From contig MNCI01013814.1 in assembly GCA_015680685.1 (NCBI GenBank), positions 1,579-62,028 on the forward strand: 60,450 nucleotides of DNA. Direction: 5' to 3'. Source of the stretch: Gnetum montanum (Eukaryota; Streptophyta; Gnetopsida; Gnetales; Gnetaceae). The notes under the pieces were generated by a model. It made no database searches. It was not told where the DNA came from and saw only the letters and a program-made list of their open reading frames with translations. The position numbers were made by a program, and so were the translations under genes. Shown here piece after piece: positions 55,920 to 60,450 of this stretch (position 1 is the stretch's first letter; the number at the start of each line of letters is the position of its first letter).

Positions 55920-56802
55920 TGATGAGTTGCGGATTGGCTGTGTTGACTAGGCCCCATCGATTAGGCCTCATTAATGCATAGTTTGATGCATTGACATGGC
56001 CCTGTTGATGCAAGATTTGTTCTTGCCTATAAATATGTGCCAACCCACCATGTTTGGGCATTATTTTTTCATAGTAGTAACTAAACTCTTGTAGTTTTTA
56101 CATTCGAAAGTTAGAATATTTTCTTGAGTGCTTGTAGCAAGTCATTGAGTGTATCAATCTTTATTCAAGCACATTTGTACTTGAGCATGATAGTGTGTGT
56201 GGCAATAAAGACGAGCTTCTTGATAAACCTTGCAACATTCTGGATAGCTTAAATATTTTATTTATGCATTTAATATTTTTAGTTATTTATTCAATGTTCC
56301 TAAATAATTAAGTTAATTAACTAATTAAGTAAGATAAGCTAAATAGCGATTACGTAAACACATAAGTACGATCACTTTGAGCATGCGTATGATGTTTTAT
56401 AATCCTAGCCATGCTTAATGCTTAGTAACCCAACAATGTTATATGTGTTTAGAATGTGTATGGCAAGTGGGACCGGATCCTTATGTTAGGACTAGTTAAA
56501 CAATAGTTAGCCCATTAGATTAAAGTAGACATTAAATTACTTTATTCTTATCCTGTTTAATTTAAGCACCAAAACCATAAAACACAAAAAAAAAAAAAAA
56601 TCATGTGCCTCAATTACACTTAAACCATACCCTTAAGCTTCACAAATGTAATTGGGAAGACATCGAATGACCATTAGGGCAAGGTTCACTTCTTAAAAGA
56701 TTAGTATACCAGAAACTATGGAGTCTACAAACTTTGACCAAATCATGCATGAACGCTTTGTGATTTGTATGGTTGGGTGTAGGGGTACCTCGCCACTCAT
56801 CA
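55920..56802 (+). repeat. Element G 3' LTR
   Basis: TGATGAGTTGCGG...CACTCATCA. TATA CCTATAAATATG at about 56026. U3 holds three TTGAC/GCCCC-type repeats (55940-56010). Confidence 0.87.
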
Positions 56803-57186
56803 ATTACTTAATTATTTAAGTATTAAAGAAAATTGCATAAAACATTAAATGCATAAGTAAACAATTAATTTATTCGAAGTACTACAAGGTTTATCAGAAA
56901 GTTTATCTTTATTGCTGCATACATTGTTGTGCTCAGGTACAACTATGCTCGAATAAAGATCCGTACACTCTTTGACTCCTACTGCAAGTACTTAGAAAAA
57001 TATTCTAACTTTTAAGCAAGAAAACTACAAGAGCTCTGCTACAACTATGACAAAAGATGCCATAAACACGATAGATAAGCATGTATTTATAGGCGAAAAC
57101 AAACATTATGTTAATGAGGCTACGTCAATGCATCAAATCCCATGTCAACAGGGCCACATCAACATAACCCTAGACGTGACTCATCA
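56803..57186 (-). repeat. Element F 5' LTR, R/U3 part (right of G)
   Basis: Continues the F LTR after the ATTAC duplication. AATAAAGATCCG (plus) and a minus-strand TATA (CCTATAAATACATG, about 57083-57096) are visible. It ends GACTCATCA at 57186. U3 has TTGACATGG/TTGACGTAG repeats. Confidence 0.8.
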
Positions 57187-57330
57187 ATAATGAAAGTAAA
57201 GAGACTATTCTAACATATGGGCAATAAATATCCACTCCTAGTTTGCTGTACATGTCAAGGGCTCATGTACTTGTCACTAGGATTACCAAGTGAATCTATT
57301 ACTAGGTGAATCAATTGAATTCACTACTAG
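57187..57330 (-). repeat. B-type LTR fragment beside XTH copy 3
   Basis: ATGAAAGTAAAGAGACTATTC to CACTACTAG; it aligns with 30330-30460 and 18600-18747. It adjoins XTH upstream DNA at the same base as at copy 2. Confidence 0.75.
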
Positions 57331-58820
57331 CTTTGCTTGCCAAGAAAAGGTTATCTCCTATCATGAGTTAATAGGGAAGTGTACTATAGTTTCCATATTA
57401 TATCATGAAGGGATTTTTAAATGAAACAATATTAATGGAAAGATTACTTGCCCATGACATATAAGCAACTTAAAACTTTTGTAGAACTTGTTATAACTAA
57501 GCAATATTCATTAAATTTAAACTTTCCAAATCAAGAATCTTATAACCAAGCTAAAAATTTATAGGTGACCAATTTTATAAATTTACATAAAAAATCAGAA
57601 AAGCCTCAATTTCTGCAAATCCATTTTATTTTTTGTTGCATTTTCCTGCACAGTATATAATTTATTTAGGTCTTCCACTCGTTTTTTCTATAAATTCCTA
57701 GTCAGATGATGGGCTTATGGCTATGCTCGCAGTTCTCAATGGTGATTATTTGCAAAATACCCCACCAAAATTCCCGATGGATGAACTTTTTTTCATAGCA
57801 CCAAAAAATGCTGACAAGCGCAGAAGCTGAAAAAACCGCGTGTAACATCAACAGCTCAGAGTGAACGGCGGCTTTACCTACTTTCTTTCCTCCGCTGTGA
57901 AAGGTAGCTCTGCGTACGAGTTGTTACAGCCCATTTTTTCATAATGTGACCATAGCAACAAGTGCGTTAGCTCGGTTCCTTCGGTGAAATAGTTTGTTAG
58001 TAAAATTGAAATCAAAGCAAAGGTAGCAGAATATGATGACTATCATTTGAATGCTTTTACAAATGAATGACAGATGGATAGGCGCCAGTTCACTTCCAGC
58101 GTGAATTCCGTCATTACTGCCTTGCCGCCTCAGCCTTCTCGTCATTCTTGAAAAGCATATTCAAGACGCGTTATGAATGTTGGCTAATATTTGTTATTTT
58201 GCCCCGCCGCTCGGATCTTCCGCTCTGAACCAAAATTTGTTAAAATGCTAAAAAGTTTTATAAAAATTTAAAATTTAAAATTAAAACGTTAAAGAAGATT
58301 TATAAAAAAAAAAAGGCAAGATTCAGAAAAAGGAAAAATTCTAAGCAGTTTAGACCCGGTAGTTCTTGTGAAAAATTAAAAAAAAAAAAGAACATAAAAA
58401 ATGCCAAAAGAATTTAGCCATAATTTCAACTTACCTTGAATGTACATTCACTTATAAAATTTAAATTTAAAGGGTTGTAAAAGTCACATAAAATAGGTCA
58501 AAACAGAGATCGAACCTGTCTGATAAACTCCAGTCTGTTGCTGCCCCGATTGTATTCTGCTTTCTTATTTTAATTTATAGCACAGCAACTTCTTAATAGT
58601 ATACTTGTGATGCGGTTATACACGTCGGATTCGTAAACAACATGCACGCTCCACCGCTGCAAATCATGCGGCAACTTAGCTGTTTACCGAACTTCACGTT
58701 ATAAACCACCCGGCAAGGCAGCTGTTTCTTCATTTTGTTTGTTTAGTTACTGAAAGTTGGGAAGCTTCTGACCTTGTTCCATACCCTGCCATGGCTACCT
58801 CGGCAGAGCTATAAATTGCA
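57331..58820 (+). promoter_or_regulatory. XTH copy 3 upstream region and core promoter
   Basis: Aligns with 18748-20225. Core: GAGCTATAAATTGCA (58806-58820) immediately before an N. In copy 2 transcription-start-proximal DNA and exon 1 follow at this point; here they are missing. Confidence 0.75.
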
Positions 58821-58821
58821 N

Positions 58822-59137
58822 GTCAGAAGCTTCCCAACTTTCAGTAACTAAACAAACAAAATGAAGAAACAGCTGCCTTGCCGGGTGGTTTATAACGTGA
58901 AGTTCGGTAAACAGCTAAGTTGCCGCATGATTTGCAGCGGTGGAGCGTGCATGTTGTTTACGAATCCGACGTGTATAACCGCATCACAAGTATACTATTA
59001 AGAAGTTGCTGTGCTATAAATTAAAATAAGAAAGCAGAATACAATCGGGGCAGCAACAGACTGGAGTTTATCAGACAGGTTCGATCTCTGTTTTGACCTA
59101 TTTTATGTGACTTTTACAAGTGAATGTAGATTCATGG
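58822..59137 (-). repeat. Inverted copy of the XTH copy 3 promoter, bounded by Ns
   Basis: From 58822 the sequence is the exact reverse complement of DNA running left from 58772 for about 290 bases. A 22-bp gap (TTTAAATTTAAATTT-containing) and a few changes follow near 59126-59137. Single Ns stand at 58821 and 59138. It occupies the place where exon 1, introns and the first half of the XTH coding sequence should be. Confidence 0.85.
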
Positions 59138-59139
59138 NT

Positions 59140-59793
59140 TCGCAGGGCGAGCATCACGACGAGATCGACATGGAATTCCTGGGTAACGTGACGGGGCAGC
59201 CCTACATTCTGCACACCAACATTTATTCTCAGGGAAAGGGCGATCGAGAGGAGCGGTTCTATCTCTGGTTCGATCCCACGCGACGCTTCCACACATACTC
59301 CATCGTCTGGACTCACTGGAACATCGTATTCATGGTCGACGATACCCCAATCAGAGTCTACGCAAAAACCGCGGGTGTGGCGTTTCCGGAGACGCAGGCG
59401 ATGCGAGTGTACGGGAGTCTCTGGAATGCCGACGATTGGGCCACCCGTGGCGGCAGAGACAAGACGGACTGGTCCAAGGCTCCGTTCTCCGCTGCGTATC
59501 GCCTGTTTCGTTATCAGAGGTGTTTGCCTGCAAACTCTGCTCGCTGTGCCGTGTCTTCCTCCGACAAATGGTGGAATCAACTTCAGATGCAAGAGCAGCA
59601 GCCGCCTGCTCCTTCTTCCACTTCTTCTTCTTCTTCATCATCGTCGTCTTCGTTGGTAGGTAACGAGGCAGTGAATACGGCGATGCAGAAGCTGCGGTGG
59701 GTGCAGAACAAGTACCGGATATACTCGTACTGTCACGATCCAGCTCGATTCAACGGCTCCATTCCACTGGACTGCCGCGCCTCCGCTTCCTAA
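59140..59793 (+). CDS. XTH: XTH copy 3, from catalytic motif to stop (5' exons missing from assembly)
   Basis: The open frame of 218 codons starts at the N. It has the GH16 catalytic block HDEIDMEFLGN (59155-59187; nucleophile and acid/base Glu in the E-I-D-M-E pattern), followed directly by an N-glycosylation site (NVT), usual for XTHs. Then come ILHTNIYSQGKGDREERFYL, DPTRRFHTYSIVW, SLWNADDWATRGG and KTDWSKAPF. The XET C-terminal domain has WWNQ, WVQNKYRIYSYC and PLDC. A Gln/Pro/Ser run (59590-59655) differs in length from copy 1. No stops. An ATG upstream at 59107 lies in the inverted segment and is not a real start. Likely a functional secreted enzyme whose N-terminal half is not in this assembly. 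Confidence 0.93.
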   Translation, partial: SQGEHHDEIDMEFLGNVTGQPYILHTNIYSQGKGDREERFYLWFDPTRRFHTYSIVWTHWNIVFMVDDTPIRVYAKTAGVAFPETQAMRVYGSLWNADDWATRGGRDKTDWSKAPFSAAYRLFRYQRCLPANSARCAVSSSDKWWNQLQMQEQQPPAPSSTSSSSSSSSSSLVGNEAVNTAMQKLRWVQNKYRIYSYCHDPARFNGSIPLDCRASAS

Positions 59794-60450
59794 GATAGAT
59801 GACAGACACTTATGTAGTTCTGTGTTACCCCTTCCCTGCTGAGATCCCTTTTTCATGTTATCATATTCTTTGATTGGTTTGTTGCTTCATTTCTTGTTTA
59901 CTTGGTTGTGGATTTGTCACCTGCAACATTGCAATTCAAAATAACAAATAACATGTGTGTCAAAGGAATGCAAACAAGGAGAACATTGTTTACTCAGGGA
60001 AAAAATTATACTCCGCTTAAAAAATGTCTCCGAAAAAACACTCGGCAAAGGTAAAGCCGCAGAATCAGCGACTTAAGATGCATAAGTTAAGCCCCAGTTG
60101 TAAAATCAAGCCAAACTGTTTTTCTCTTGAAAGTTGATTTTGTTTGTTTCATCACAGTTTTTTATTTTTATTTTCATTACTTTTTTTTTCTAATAAAATA
60201 ACACTAACGAGTCAAGTCACCTTTGCAAGAGAGAACTATCTGCAGAAACAAATTTGAACCTTTCATTTATTACTCGAACTGCATTTACTATTCTAATTAT
60301 TTAGATGACATCTTGGGGTCCTGCCTTTAAAACAAGCCTACTACCCTGGACCTGCCCAGGAGACATAAGCATTGGCACTATAGCCATTACAAGCTGATAA
60401 GGACGACAAGGCTTCAAGGCTTCGTGAAGTTGGGGAATTTCTCATAGAAA
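59794..60450 (+). other. XTH copy 3 3' UTR and downstream duplicated DNA
   Basis: Same blocks as after copy 2, up to AAGGCTTCGTGAAGTTGGGG at the window end. An insertion of about 40 bp (ATTGGCACTATAGCCATTAC region, 60370-60405) is unique to copy 3. Confidence 0.72.

Larger units (their letters stand above)
44686..56802 (+). mobile_element. Gypsy element G, complete in structure (12.1 kb), with long extra ORF
   Basis: 5' LTR 44686-45503, primer-binding site 45505-45522, gag, protease, RT, RNase H, integrase, non-coding spacer, long envelope-position ORF (53861 to about 55750), polypurine tract, 3' LTR 55920-56802. The flanks ATTAT and ATTAC form a target-site duplication with one change. It is inserted in the LTR of F. 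The LTRs differ by roughly one base in ten by eye, and the 3' copy has about 65 bp extra in U3. Integrase has lost a catalytic Asp. Confidence 0.88.
30490..57186 (-). mobile_element. Gypsy element F, split by E and G; 3' half lost
   Basis: Pieces: 30490-34361 (RT start, linker, protease, gag), 44160-44685 (leader, primer-binding site, first part of the LTR), 56803-57186 (rest of the LTR with TATA and U3). Rejoining on paper gives a continuous leader resembling A's. It is truncated inside RT at 30490, so RNase H, integrase and the 3' LTR are gone. Sense is minus. F is the oldest of the nest, because E sits in its leader and G in its LTR. Confidence 0.8.

Noticed and set aside
58480-58560. tRNA-like stretch (GGTTCGATC T-arm-like word on the minus strand, repeated at 59050-59100 and about 19900-19960)
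   Set aside because: Stem pairing around the loop fails and no D-arm, anticodon arm and 7-bp acceptor could be placed. It is part of the XTH upstream duplication.
59107-59139. ATG at 59107 as the start of XTH copy 3
   Set aside because: It lies in the inverted promoter copy and the frame crosses an N. XTHs need a signal peptide and about 100 residues before the catalytic block.
1-60450. CRISPR arrays, bacterial operons or plasmid/phage functions
   Set aside because: None seen. Intron-like DNA, LTR elements and XTH/profilin identify plant nuclear DNA.

Overview
The window looks like nuclear DNA from a seed plant with a large, repeat-swollen genome, most likely a gymnosperm (conifer-like). 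Only a few host genes are visible: a small tandem family of xyloglucan endotransglucosylase/hydrolase (XTH) genes and one profilin fragment. Almost everything else is old, mutation-riddled LTR retrotransposon sequence inserted into itself. Species cannot be determined from the sequence alone.

Layout. 1-525 is the 3' end of XTH copy 1. 1117-1926 is a profilin gene remnant with a promoter-like block and one recognisable exon. 2433-12143 is Ty3/gypsy element A (+). 12144-18747 is element B (-), which keeps gag and a long ORF in the envelope position but has no pol. 18748-20225 is the XTH copy 2 upstream region, and 20265-20551 is XTH copy 2, reduced to its two ends by an internal deletion. 23250-25280 is a broken Ty1/copia remnant. 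25724-27690 is the 5' part of gypsy element C (+), joined at a 12-bp palindrome to B' (-, 27691-30486), which sits where B sits relative to the next XTH. Element F (-) follows in three pieces (30490-34361, 44160-44685, 56803-57186). It is interrupted by element E (-, 34362-44159, TSD ACATG) and element G (+, 44686-56802, TSD ATTAT/ATTAC). 57331-58820 is the XTH copy 3 upstream region, 58822-59137 is an N-bounded inverted copy of it (probably an assembly fault), and 59140-59793 is XTH copy 3 from its catalytic motif to its stop.

The gypsy elements form one related group. Their primer-binding sites match the 3' end of plant tRNA-Asp, the pol order is PR-RT-RNase H-IN, there is no chromodomain, and RT and RNase H motifs resemble the Athila/Tat branch. 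All carry stops or frameshifts, so none looks autonomous now. Two features deserve attention. First, a conserved splice-acceptor-like ATG block lies downstream of integrase in A, E and G; it opens a long ORF in G, a related long ORF (with a coiled-coil C-terminal part) is present in B, and the ORF has collapsed to a stub in A and E. Second, B and B' lie at the same junction with XTH upstream DNA, which implies that the XTH tandem duplication carried a retroelement that was already in place.
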